Source: Tetragonia tetragonoides
Lineage: Eukaryota; Streptophyta; Magnoliopsida; Caryophyllales; Aizoaceae
Length of the DNA stretch: 64,000 bases
Assembly (NCBI GenBank): GCA_038025085.1
Contig: CM076142.1
Coordinates: 2,455,501-2,519,500 of the forward strand
Reading direction: 5' to 3'
Shown here: positions 49,860 to 60,850 of the stretch, piece after piece
Numbering within the stretch: the first letter of the stretch is position 1
Layout of the letters: each line of letters starts with the position of its first letter
Position numbers and translations under genes: made by a program
Notes under the pieces: generated by a model
What the model was told of the DNA's origin: nothing
The model's database searches: none
The model's input: the letters and a program-made list of their open reading frames with translations, nothing else

Positions 49860-52073
49860 TGAATATCGGTCAATTACTTTTCAATTGCCAAAAGAACAAA
49901 ATTGGTAAAGGAGTAGTATAGCTAGTAGCTATATTTTACCCTCTTTTTAAAATGGTAGGTACTTGTCAATTTTTTATTCTATAATTAAACACCATTTTAA
50001 TAAATGAAATGATAAAGCGAACTAAAGCTCATACATCGGAGGAGCCGAAGCTCATACTTGGGTGAGACTCATACTGTCAGTTAAGGAGACGAAACTCATA
50101 CAATCATTAGAGTTTGACACTCATACACCCAATTCTTTTGTCAGTTACTTTATCTTGTTTTTTTTCTTTTCAAAATGGCGGTAGAAAAACCTCAAAACAA
50201 GGTAATAGTGTCATAGTGCAAGGCAAAATAAGGTAGACTACCAAACGAAAAAAAAAAAAGATAGACTAAATTATGTCAGTATAAATGTTATATGATGACT
50301 GGCTAGTTTCAGTTTATAAGCCTAAGTTGTTTTAATTAATTATTTGTTCTAATTTAAATTTGAAGGATGATGATTTTCATAGGTAAGGAATTGAACATTT
50401 GTTGATTATCGATAGAAGTGATGTTTAATACTTATATGGACTTGCAGTCAGGTTTGATAAGTAGATAAGAACGATTGTTCAATGTATAGATTAGCTTTAA
50501 ATTTGCACCCAAAAAAAATAGACTTGCTCTAAATTGAGAGAAAGCATGCTTTGCAATATCTGTGGCAAGTTTAGGAGACTTGTACGTATATTATGGTAAG
50601 TATATTATGGTGCTAATATATACACTGTAATAGCTATACCATTTGATGTGGCAAAGTTTGGAGGAAAAGAACAAAATACTTATGTAAGTTGTGAACTTGT
50701 GATGGAGGAAGAAAAAGAGTGAAATGAGCTAACTGTGTTATGAGCTACTAAAAGCCATTTGAGTGAATGAAATGTCCCTGAGTTATTATAATGTGTTCTA
50801 AGATCAAACGTGGATTGGTGAATGGTGATAAAGAGTTGACAATGTTATTGACCTTTGTTTATTAGCTAAGGTAAAGTTCTGTATGCTACGTGTGTTATAT
50901 TTAAGTGAAAAGTTAAAGTTAGATACTACTCCTATCTTGCAAGGTTAAGATGGATAGTAGTTAATATGGAGTCATTTTCTTATTATTTTAAATACTAATA
51001 TGAGTAGTAGCGGAACCATGATTTATAAATAGGGTATGCATAATAATATGAAGGGATAAGATAGAAGATGCAATATGATACATAATAATAAATAACAACC
51101 AAGAAAAAGTACTAATTCCTGTAAAGTAAAATAGTTTTACGTATAATGTTGGATCATTAACAATATTGACTGATTGTATTTATTATAGTGACAGAGTCAA
51201 AAATTAATCTAAACTAGATTTCGTGCCCGTACTCTTAGTTGTATGGATTGAGTTAATAGGTAAGTCTTTTAAGTAGCATGCACTACATCTAAAAATATCA
51301 AAGTGAGCCTATATTGAGCTCTATGTATTAGTTTAAACTTACAGTACTTGCGTGTGATTCAAGACTTGAAGACGTCCTTGCTAGATTAAAAGGTTATTTT
51401 CATCATCAAGGAGAATGTCTTTATGTTTCTATTATCGTTTTTGAAGTTTGTGTTTTAGATATGTTCTTCATTTTAATGTTTGCCTGGCTCACATCATGGA
51501 TGTTTTAGATAATTAATTAGATATGATTTTCTTAGACTAGCTAGTAGGAGTAAATGTTTCGTGCAATAATATGTGACTTGTTCATGTCAAATCTATAGTG
51601 CAATTCAAATTTGAGATAATAAGACACGTACTTCAGCAAACGTTTGGTAACTTAGTTACTTCTTCAACCAATTCTGAGTTTGTAGAGCAATAAACAAGGA
51701 GAGAAATTAGGCATCAGAAAAAGTAACAACAGAATTTAGCTAAAGGTATAGGATCGCAAAATTTCTACTGTTTCGGTAACACCATCTGACTATGTTACTT
51801 CTAATATACCCTTAAAAGTAGGGTGTCGTTTTATGGAGTATTTGGAAAAAGAAAAAACAAAAAAAGTAATTTGAAAATATCACACCAGTTAGATAACACC
51901 ACATAAGCAAAGAGTTAGTTTGTTACTAAAACACTAGAAATTTTTACTCTGCCGGCCGGCGAGAGAATGAATGAATGATACCTAATTAGGGCTCCTAATT
52001 CCAATCACCATATATATTTATACTCTGCCGGCCAGAGAATTATTTCACCAATTCACATTACCTGTTATATATC
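49860..52073. other. Long AT-rich intergenic region
   Basis: No gene supported. 50030-50130 has five ACTCATAC/GCTCATAC words at irregular spacing. CTCTGCCGGCC occurs twice (about 51948 and 52024) on either side of a 60-bp segment. A TATA-like ATATATATTTATA sits at about 52010-52022, some 50-60 bp before the next ORF. Confidence 0.5.
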
Positions 52074-52844
52074 ATGTCTCCGAAATCCTGCTCATATAAG
52101 CGATGTGTTAAAGCCGTCAAAAATATCAAAGACTTCATCCCAACCACTCTGATTACTCTACCATATTCTCGTAATGGAAGCCCTGGTCATGCTAGTACCT
52201 ATGATGCATGGTGTCAACAGTTTGTAACTCACTGCCGTAACTTTGGGGTTATAGGTCATATTGATGGTATTAGTAGTGGCCGAACAACACCCCCAAACAC
52301 AAACACAAACACAAACTCTGACAATTATAATTGGAAAAAATTTGACGATGTTGTCAAATTATGGATTTTTGGCACTGTCTCACCACTGGTGGCTTTTGTT
52401 AGTTTAAGACCAATAAACCCCAATCTTACTGCTCTTGATATATGGCGATCACTTGAATCCTACTTCCATAAGCTTTCTTTGATCAAAAACTACACCAGAC
52501 TTGAAAGTCTACCAAAACCACCTAAATTTTGCCCCCAGGCGATGCAGAAGCATTGGGCCTTCACTAGGGCCATGCGTCGGCATCAGCCACGGCCAGCCCC
52601 GACGCCTGCCCTCCCCATCCACGACCAAGAAAAAGTGTTTAAGTTTATACGGGGTCTACAAATCTCACAGATGTTGTCTATGAATAAAGAATATTGCCAC
52701 CAGACGACCAACCAGCCCTCAGAGTCGCCTGCCTACCTCCCCATCCACCAAGAAAATATGGCCAACTTTGATCGGGCTCTACAGATCTCTAGTGACGGTA
52801 AACAACAGTCGTCGTCGTCTATGAATAATCGAAGTAGACTTTAA
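52074..52844 (+). CDS. Stand-alone Copia gag-like ORF (UBN2-type), 256 aa
   Basis: A single uninterrupted ORF. The central part, about residues 38-155, resembles the gag segment of plant Copia retrotransposons: STYDAWCQQFVTHCRNFGVI, GHIDGIS, WKKFDDVVKLWIFGTVSP, ALDIWRSLESYF. There is no zinc knuckle, protease, integrase or RT, and no LTR was recognised on either side. The C-terminal third carries an imperfect internal repeat (LPIHDQEKVFKFIRGLQIS and LPIHQENMANFDRALQIS). A TATA-like sequence lies 52-64 bp upstream. It could be a decayed element that still keeps its gag frame, or a host-adopted gag protein; I cannot decide. Its sequence is unrelated to the gag of the two Copia elements here. 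Confidence 0.5.
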   Translation: MSPKSCSYKRCVKAVKNIKDFIPTTLITLPYSRNGSPGHASTYDAWCQQFVTHCRNFGVIGHIDGISSGRTTPPNTNTNTNSDNYNWKKFDDVVKLWIFGTVSPLVAFVSLRPINPNLTALDIWRSLESYFHKLSLIKNYTRLESLPKPPKFCPQAMQKHWAFTRAMRRHQPRPAPTPALPIHDQEKVFKFIRGLQISQMLSMNKEYCHQTTNQPSESPAYLPIHQENMANFDRALQISSDGKQQSSSSMNNRSRL

Positions 52845-53710
52845 AGGTTATTGTTGACTTGAAGATGCATGTCCTAGCTGAGATTGATTATAAGGAAGTT
52901 CTTTACTTTACTTTTCATCATCAAGGAGATTAATTCATGTTTAATTTCAAACAAAACTGAATCTCCTGTCTTTATGTTTCTCTATTAAATCGTTTTTGAA
53001 GTTTATGTTTTAGGTATGTTCTTAATCTACAATTGTAAGAGTGGGTGCTGCAATTGTCGCAGAATGGGTTCGGTTCTTCTTCAGATGGTCAAATTCTGCA
53101 ATAGTATCAATATGTGACTTTTTCGTGCAATAATATCGATCAATATGTGACTTCTTCATTGCCATTATACCAATAGCTATAGCTATCGAGTAATGAGTAT
53201 TTTTTACATTGTTGAATAAACTTTAGTCACGGTCTCACCGGATTAGTCGATCACAATTAACATCACCCAACACCAGCTCTTACAAATACAAAACGAAGAA
53301 GAATTAGGGATTCGGACATTCGAGAAGGAAACAACGGTGTCAGTCTGTAACATTAACGACTGATATCAAGATGTACCTTAGAATGTAACATTAACGACTG
53401 ATATCAAGATGTACCTTAGAAAGTTAGAATGTATCGGACCCTCGCCTCTTAATCGGAGTATATAGGAACTTAATTGGCTCTATAAACAGACTTCTTTGGT
53501 TCAGGGTGGGGGGTGGCAGTAGCGCTGAAGAAGAGAGAAACAGGTTTAAATTGATCTGTTATAGGGGAGGCAGTGAGGGGATGCATGTAAAAGAATTTGT
53601 GTAAAAGAGTTTGTGCAAGAGAAACCGGTTAAGGAATTTGTGTAAAAGAATTTGATTGTTGCATTAACCACAGATGGCAAACTATTTCAAGCACACAATG
53701 ATTCATGGTA
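52845..53710. other. Intergenic, with a perfect 38-bp tandem duplication
   Basis: 53346-53383 and 53384-53421 are identical 38-bp units beginning TGTAACATTAACGACTGATA. Nearby, GTAAAAGAATTTGTGTAAAA-type words repeat around 53587-53655. No gene is seen; the part near 53700 would be the 3' UTR of the thioesterase gene. Confidence 0.7.
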
Positions 53711-55743
53711 TCAAATTTTACTCCTGCTAAACAATGAATGTCGTCCTTCAGCAATAATTTCTCCAGATGCTTTATTCTTAATAACAATGGAAGATCCAGA
53801 AACAGTTCCAGTTGTCCCTTACCTCCAGATCATCCTGCCAATATTTCAACAAAATATATCAAGTACACACCTTGAAAATGTTATCAGATCCATTAGTATT
53901 GTGTAACTTGTGTTTTTTTAAAGGTACACTAAATGGATCAATAAGCTTTCACCCTGGCTAGCTAGATCTCAAAAGTTGAAAAGTCACACTTTAAAACAGC
54001 TAAACGGATTATTGACAAACGAAAATGCAGCCAAACTTGATTTTGTAGCAATAAACAGACTTATTGAAAGATATGGTGCATGACAAGAGTACAAGGTTTA
54101 CTCACATCAAGCTTTGCGTTTGACAAATATGAAATACACATGTTGACAGACACATTCATGGGTCGGCCAACTCTGTAAATCAATGCATTGCCAACAATGT
54201 CAATGAGGTTGGCGATTGCACCAGCAGCCATGTTTCCAGCCCTATCCTGCCATCAAAATAAACTTTTGGTGAGTATCTTCTAATGCCAGTAGAACTATAG
54301 AAGTGCATGCAAGAAACTGATCTTAAGTAAACATTGAACATGCAGAAAAGCCTGATGCCCTGATCGAACAAAGGTCAGTTCATAAACATGATTCCACAGG
54401 ACCACGATAGAAAAGCCTAACACCCAAGTGTTTGTGCTAGAACACTCCTTTGATCAACTTCTTATCACTAGATTTTAGTACAAAGACACTGAGCTTAAAC
54501 TTTTCTTGCTTTTCTACTTCTAGTGCTTACAAAATATGTTCACCCAGGTGTGGCCACGGATTGAGTTCCTATGGCAGAGCAAGTCATACCTGGTCATACA
54601 GGACTACAAGGGGAGGGGAGGGGAGGGGGGCGTGAATACTTCTCTGCAAATCCTACAGAAAGCTACTGTGTTCCACTACTACCGACAACAAGAAACTTGT
54701 TTGTTTTCTGAAACAACTAGTCACTTTGTTTTCTGAAGCAACTAGTCACTATAATTATGGGACCAAACATCTGCTGTTTTAAGAATCATACACAGTAGAA
54801 AGTCGAACTGTCTGAAGCACTCTAACCAAGAGATTATCGGACAGTGGACAAACAACCACCACACCCGAACCTAAAGCTAAACTCTTCGGTCCTGCGTCCT
54901 GTGACAATCTAATGCTCAAGGAGCTCATATTTTTCTCTCAGACATCATCCTTAAATCGTTAAGTACACAGATTCCTGCTAATCAATTCATGCCCCTCCAA
55001 GATCAACATTTTCCAATTTCCACAACGATCACAGCGACCAGACAATAAAAACTATCCCAGCTTTGGCTCCGAAAGAAAAGACTTCAGTAGCTCCATCCCA
55101 CTTCACCAAACCATAAACACCAGAACAAAATCACATCTATGATTCAGCACAACCTTTAATAGATATCCAAGAAGATTCCCCCAATTAATACCACAACCCA
55201 ATCAAACACCCCAAAATTTGCAAAAACCCAAGCAAATTTCCCACTCTGCAATACACTGAAGAACCCAGAATTACATCCTAATTAAACAACCAACACCCCA
55301 TTTCATTCCTTATGGCAGCAAAACAAACGCAATTTAAATTGAAATTCTTAAAAGTTATGTTTTTCCAATCCTCCCATATCAGTAGTATAAAGTATAAAGT
55401 GAGATGATATTTCATTACAAATTAATTTAACCAAAAATTGACACTTTTTTAAAAAGCAAAATCGCCTATGATATGAATCAAATAAGTAGAGCGCATAATA
55501 CTTTAAATTAAAGGGACAAATTTGAAGTGGGTTTTGAAACAAACTTACAATCATACGAGGAGGGACCTTGAAGGTACAGAAAATCATGCCGGGTTCAACT
55601 CGGTGAACTCGGATGCCTCGGAGGGCAAAATCTTCATAGAAACTCGGTCCTACTTGGAACTCATGAGGGTTAACAACGAGTCCTGAAACGCTCTCTGACT
55701 CGTCCTGGCTCAGTTGTAGAATTTCTTTGGCTCTCTCCACCAT
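53711..55743 (-). pseudogene. ACOT13-like hotdog thioesterase gene, copy 1, damaged last exon
   Basis: Acyl-CoA thioesterases of this PaaI/ACOT13-like group hydrolyse acyl- or aroyl-CoA. Exon 1 (55549-55743) encodes MVERAKEIL... through FYEDFALRGIRVHRVEPGMI and FKVPPRMI. Exon 2 (54106-54246) encodes the hotdog core DRAGNMAAGAIANLIDIVGN and MNVSVNMCISYLSNAKLD. Exon 3 (53711-53834) starts DDLEV, but about 14 bp present in copy 2 are missing, so the frame shifts and stops after about 13 codons. The conserved tail IVIKNKASGEIIAEGRHSLF is still readable in the other frame up to a stop. The deletion also created GAG|GTAAGG, which could act as a new donor. Exons 1 and 2 are intact, so a truncated protein is possible; full activity is unlikely. 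Same strand as copy 2, 0.9 kb away. Confidence 0.7.
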
Positions 55744-56664
55744 CAGGCCCCGATCAGCTGCAGCACAGTGGTTGAACGAGACTTTTGTTTATGTTTTTTT
55801 GTTCTCTGGTTCACCGGCCTTACCAAACTTTGTGTTTTTCCTTTAACGCCATTAACTGGAGTAAAAAGAGAAATGAAAACTTATTTCAATACATGTTGTG
55901 GTTCATGGCAAATCATCAATGATCAAACAATACTTTTTTTTTTCTACTCTTTTATTTGAGGGGACAATCAAAGGTTCCACTTTCAATCTCTCAAAAAGTT
56001 CATAAAAGATGTTGTTATCAGGTGATAAATGTCACATTTTGAAAGAAAAAAAAAATGGTTACGCAATACTTAAGAAATGATTCATTTTGAATAAAAAGTG
56101 TTACTTTTACTGTGAAACGATCTTTATATAAAAAAACTTCTATAAGATGGTCTTTCTGTAACGTTCGATTAGATGAGAGTCACGTTTAAGTGAAACACAG
56201 GTCACGGTTTAGAAAAAGTAACCCCTACATTTTTAAACCATGACCCCATTTTATTATGAGTTGTTTTTACACGAGACTTACTCTACATAATATCTACTCT
56301 TCCTTTTCTCGTCATCTACCTGTTTTCTCTTTAAGTCTCCCCTATCTCGAATCAAATACTAACAAAAAGGAGATGAAGCGCAACTCAATAGTCAATACAC
56401 ACATACAGTACTAGATAAAATGTTCCAAGCATTGATCATGGGAGTATTTACAGAACATTGTTTTACCAGCATACAAGGGAACAACTTCTGTTGACCTTCT
56501 AATCCTCTAATTGCCTTGTACATTAATCTAATTTCCAATCACTTCAGCTGAACATTGTAAGAGTTTCTCCGCGGCTGCATCCTCTTACTAGAACACAGTT
56601 CCATGTAAGAAAATAAGTTTGTTTACAGTTTACAAGAAGATGTACAAGCCAAACTTTCCTTGAA
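55744..56664. other. Spacer between the two thioesterase copies
   Basis: About 920 bp of AT-rich sequence with T and A runs (55928-55942, 56045-56056) and no gene. It contains the copy 1 promoter (minus strand) and the copy 2 3' UTR. Confidence 0.6.
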
Positions 56665-58451
56665 CTAAATTTTGCTAGCAGGTTTGCTAAACAGTATATG
56701 TCGACCTTCGGCAATTGTTTCCCCAGTGGCCTTGTTCTTGAGCAAGACAATAGTCCCGAAACAAATCCTTTCTGTCCCAATAGTCTTGAGGTTACCTCCA
56801 GCTCATCCTATCAAAGGTCATTAGAGATATTGTAGTCACTGTAATAATCAAAATATGTACCCTTACACTTCAATTAATAGGGCTGTTACAAAACTCATAA
56901 TATGCAACGCAACTCGACTGGGGAGGGGGAGGGAGGTGGAACTCAACTTGCAGACTAGTACTTCTTCTTTTCCAATTGGCTTAAAGCGGTCAACAACCAT
57001 CTAATCTTTTATGGTTCACCACATTTGGTACAATAGACATTGACACGATCGAGCAGAACCATGCGGTCCATGACTAATAAAATGCAGCACTCAACAACAG
57101 CAAGACAACCTAGTGTATCCTGCCACATACAGGATTGTGGTGATCAAGACGTATGCAGCCTTATCCCTAACCTTCACCTAGTAGAGAGGTTGTACCTATA
57201 TATGTGAAGCTCAATTTATAAAAACTACCCATCCACATACAGCTTGTGAGTTGCATCATTTCACAATCAAGGACAACTGGTGGGTGTGTAATTCTGAAAT
57301 AACTTACATAGAAATATGGCTGCAACAAATCAATTAAAAGCCAAAGCTGAGGGGTCACTTACATCCACCTTAGCAGTCGACACATATGAGATAGACATGC
57401 TCACGGATACATTCATGGCGAGGCCCTCTTTGTAAATGACCGAACTACCAACTTCATCAACAAGGTTTGCTATTGCTCCAGGAGCCAAAGTTCCGCTCTT
57501 ATCCTGCATTGGATTATGATTAGAAGTGTCATTCTTACTTCAAGCCTATATTAATTCAACTCCTCATCCAAATTCGACCTGAAAGTAGCCATCTCTCAAG
57601 GCATCAAACTAGATTCTTAGTTAGATAAATGCGACAAGCGAGTTACAGGACCCTGGGATCTAGTCCCATCCTCATCCTTGTCATGTTCCCTAGAGGCCTA
57701 GACTAAGCTACAAAGGTTTAAACTTGCAGAACTTCCATCTTTACAAAAGTCACAGACATCAATTCAAACCGGCAATTACTATTTTTTCGTTGCAATTTCA
57801 AAGAGGCAATTTAACCTTTCGAAATCTTACAACACCATCAAAGGTAGTCTAGCCAACTAATATTTGATTAAATTCACAATAAAGAGAACAAATAGTGTGG
57901 ACTTATTTTCAAATACTTCTTACACAAGAACCACTCAATTTCCTAGAAAAAGATCAGGGTTTTGCAGTTTAATCAGTTGGATCCCAACAATAATCTAAGC
58001 TTTTGTGCTCCATAAATGATTTCAATTTTCACACTAGGATTTTCAAAGACCCACTACACTAATTAAATTAGCAAGAATTCTTGTAAAAATGTCGATTAAA
58101 AATTCTCCAAATGGCCACCAAAATGATCAAAATTTTCACTTCAAATCCCATAATCCGCAAAGAAAATTCCACTCACACACAAAAAGAAAGATACAAGAAC
58201 GTCAAGAAGTGAGGCAATTTCATAAAAACTGGATGGTGTTTGTGATTAATTTGACTTACAGTGAGACGAGGAGGAACCCTGAAAGAACAAACGACGAGAC
58301 CGGGTTCAACTCAGTTGACTCGGATACCTCGGAGGGCAAAGTCTTCATAGAAGCTTAACTCGACGTGAGGACGGTGAGGATGAACAACAAGATTGGACAC
58401 ACTTTCTGATTCTTCCTTGTTCAATTCCAGTACTTCTTTCGCCTTCTCCAT
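56665..58451 (-). pseudogene. ACOT13-like hotdog thioesterase gene, copy 2, stop plus frameshift
   Basis: Same three-exon structure as copy 1. Exon 1 (58260-58451) reads MEKAKEVLELNKEESESVSN then FYEDFALRGIRVN, followed by an in-frame TGA and VEPGLVVCSF. Copy 1 has Arg here, consistent with a CGA to TGA change. Exon 2 (57363-57503) is intact: DKSGTLAPGAIANLVDEVGS and NVSVSMSISYVSTAKVD. Exon 3 (56665-56807) is 143 bp where a multiple of three (144) is expected. One base is missing near GTTTC/GGGACT, so the tail IVLLKNKATGETIAEGRH is out of frame. Two independent lesions support a pseudogene. A Mutator-like element begins 36 bp above the start codon, in the expected leader or promoter. Intron positions and phases equal those of copy 1, so the pair is a DNA-level tandem duplication. 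Confidence 0.8.
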
Positions 58452-58666
58452 CCTCTGCTTTTTGCTTGTTTATTTACTTTTCCCTACTATTTACCGCCCT
58501 AAAATTACTTAATACCGCCCCTAAAAATTACAATTTTGCTCTTCTTCACATTTTCACCCATCCTCTCCCTCTCTAACTCTCACATCAATTCTCCCTCTCT
58601 ACCACCCACTCTCATACCCAACATTCATCAACATTCACTCATTCGGTAAGGAAGCAACGACCGCGG

Positions 58667-60308
58667 ATGTCTGCCGGCGACCAGGAAGTGCGGTCGACGC
58701 CGTCCGAGGTAAAATTTTTTTTCGCAGAATTTGAATCGGGCGTCCACAATTTCCGCCCCAACCATGGAGTAGGCGTCTGCAATTTCCGCCCGTTCCATGG
58801 GACAGAAGGAAACTATAGACGCCTGCACCATGGTTGGGGCGGAAATTGCGGACGCCTGCTCCATGGTTCAGGCGTAATTCTCAGACGTCTACACCATGGA
58901 GAAGTCGTCCGTTTTTTCAACCTGCACCATGGAGTAGGCGGAAGTTTCAGATGCCTGTCCCTTGGTTCAGTCGGTTTTGATAGACGTTTGAATTTAAGAT
59001 TAAGCTAACATTGTTTTCGTTGTTTTCGTTAGGTTCCTTTGGAGCGGTTCGGTGGTGATGGTGTTGATTACAATACGCATTTCGTCACTGATGAGTTCTT
59101 TCATAGTGATAGAGATGCAATTAATTGGACAAAACAAATTGCCCTTACTATCGGGTTTGAGTTGATAATTTGGTCACACAAGAACAATGGAAGCGTAAAA
59201 TTGTTAAGATGCAATCGAGGTGAACGCTACAGAGGGGAATTAAGAGACTTAGATACTGCTGCTCGGAAGAAGACGAAAACAAAGGCTTGTAAATGTACGT
59301 TCCAGTTAAGAGTTGAACAAGTGTATGGGTCCAGTAGTTGGATGATTGTCACATTGCCTGGGATTAGGGGTACGCCAACCATGACTTTGTTGTGTTTCCT
59401 GAGGGATATCGTCAGATGAGTGGTCTTCGTCCTGGGTCAAAACAACTCGTTCGTGACATGACTTCGGCACAAACAAAGCCATGTGCTATCTTGGCCGCTA
59501 TTAAGGAAAAATTTCCCGAGGACAATGCAACTAGACGGCATGTGTACAACTACAAAGATCGTATAAGGAAACTTGATTTTGAAGAGAGAGATGTTATTGG
59601 TCAGTTTCATCATTTGGCTGTGGAGAATAACTACGTACATTGGACAAGAGCCGACCCAGTTACTAATGAGGTAACTCACGTGTTCATGGCACAGCCTACA
59701 TCAATTCAGTTACTTCGGTCTTTTCCTTGGTTGATTGGCTTAGATTCCACGTACAAAACAAACAAGTATAAGATGCCGTTTCTTGAGATAGTTGGGATGA
59801 CTCCAAGCAATAAGAACTTCCTCATAGCTTATGCCATTATGAAGGATGAGACTGAGGCAAGCTATGCGTGGGTCTTAGATAAGTTGAAGATGCTTATTGG
59901 AAATGATGTACACCCAACAACAATTGTGACCGATCGTGAGCTAGGGTTGATGACACTTATTAGAGAGATATTTCCCGAGAGTGCCCATTTGCTCTGTACA
60001 TGGCACATTAACAAAGTCATTGAAGACAAAGTGTACAGACTTTGTGGAAAAGATAAAGTCGTCGCGTAGAGGTTCAAGAATGGGAAGTGGAAATCTATCA
60101 TGGAAGCTTCCACAGAAGCTGAGTACAATAGAGCAGTGCGTACGATGAAGGATACTTGGAGTTCTTACCCTCACGTGATATCCTATGTAGAGGAGACCTG
60201 GCTGAGATACAAAGAGATGTTTGTAGCTGCGTGGACGAATAAGGTGCTACACCTTGGCAACACTACGACTTGCAGGGTGGAGAGTGCACATGCCGCGCTA
60301 AAACATTA
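58667..60308 (+). pseudogene. MULE transposase (FAR1/MuDR-type) pseudogene
   Basis: The protein would cut and paste the surrounding element. A plausible first exon (58667-58708, MSAGDQEVRSTPSE) ends at GAG|GTAAAA. The acceptor TTCGTTAG leads to the main exon at 59033 (VPLERFGGDGVDYNTHFV). The frame continues through a FAR1-like zinc-binding region (KTKACKCTFQLRVEQVYG) to about 59365, where a one-base shift moves it to the frame of 59392-60069. There the MULE catalytic core is clear: FPWLIGLDSTYKTNKYKMPF, TIVTDRELGLM, LLCTWHINK, giving the expected D..D..(H). A TAG at 60067-60069 interrupts it; the frame goes on to CRVESAHAALKH and ends in an AAT-rich tract, so the C-terminus is lost. A frameshift, a stop and a truncation make it inactive. 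Confidence 0.85.
58740..58985. repeat. Left hairpin array of the MULE
   Basis: About six units spaced roughly 35-45 bp apart, each centred on CCATGG and flanked by inverted GACGCCTG/CAGGCGTC or GGCGGAA/TTCCGCC words (for example GGACGCCTGCTCCATGGTTC followed by AGGCGT). The array sits inside the predicted transposase intron. Read as protein it gives a spurious repetitive His-Gly frame. Confidence 0.75.
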
Positions 60309-60348
60309 ATAATAATACTAATAACAATAATAATATTAATAATAACAC

Positions 60349-60384
<36 letters not shown>

Positions 60385-60424
60385 TAATAATAACACTAAT
60401 AATAATGATATTAATAATAATTAC
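60306..60424. repeat. AAT/AAC-rich microsatellite replacing the transposase C-terminus
   Basis: An imperfect (AAT)n run with ACT and AAC interruptions begins immediately after the codon for the last recognisable transposase residue. It probably expanded at a deletion junction. Confidence 0.8.
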
Positions 60425-60462
60425 AACGCATTGAGAAAAAAAAAACAAAAAAAATAGGGTAA

Positions 60463-60654
60463 GGCGTCTGCATATTCCGTCTGACCCAAAGGTCAGGCGG
60501 AAATCCCTTCCGCCTGATCCATGGGTTAGGCGGAAACCCTTTCCGCCTGATCCATGGGTGAGGCGTCAATAGTTTTCGCCTGACCCATGAATCAGGCGTC
60601 TGCAGATTCCGCCTCACCCATGGATCAGGCGGAATTTGCAGACGCCTGACCCAG
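60463..60654. repeat. Right hairpin array of the MULE
   Basis: Five units of the form TTCCGCCTGATCCATGGGT followed by AGGCGGAA-type arms, alternating GGCGGAA and GGCGTC ends. Most units are near-perfect inverted repeats of 8-10 bp around CCATGG or a close variant. Same motif as the left array. Confidence 0.8.
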
Positions 60655-60729
60655 TGAGGAGTGAGTTAGAGTGAAGGGCAAAATCGTAAATTCTAAGGGC
60701 GGTGGTGAGTATTTTTTGGCGGTAAATAG

Positions 60730-60817
60730 CAATTCACATTTTCTATCGTGAGTTTTGGCAAGAAACAAGACACTTGTTTCCCATGAAGAGTGCCAACTGC
60801 CATGACACTCCAGATAA

Positions 60818-60850
<33 letters not shown>

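Larger units (their letters stand above)
58487..60729 (+). mobile_element. Mutator-like element (MULE) with inverted ends and hairpin arrays, 2243 bp
   Basis: The ends are inverted: CTATTTACCGCC at 58487-58498 and its reverse complement at 60718-60729. The similarity continues inward (ACCGCCCCTAAAAATTACAA on the left against ACCGCCCTTAGAATTTACGA on the right, then TTTTGC). Inside lie a left hairpin array, a MULE transposase pseudogene, an AAT-rich tract and a right hairpin array. I could not find a matching 8-11 bp target duplication, so it is old or the ends are slightly misplaced. It lies in the 5' flank of thioesterase copy 2; MULEs often insert near gene starts. Confidence 0.75.

Noticed and set aside
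58667..59008. 113-codon His-Gly repetitive protein
   Set aside because: Only its first 14 codons look real; the rest is translation of the hairpin array inside a probable intron.
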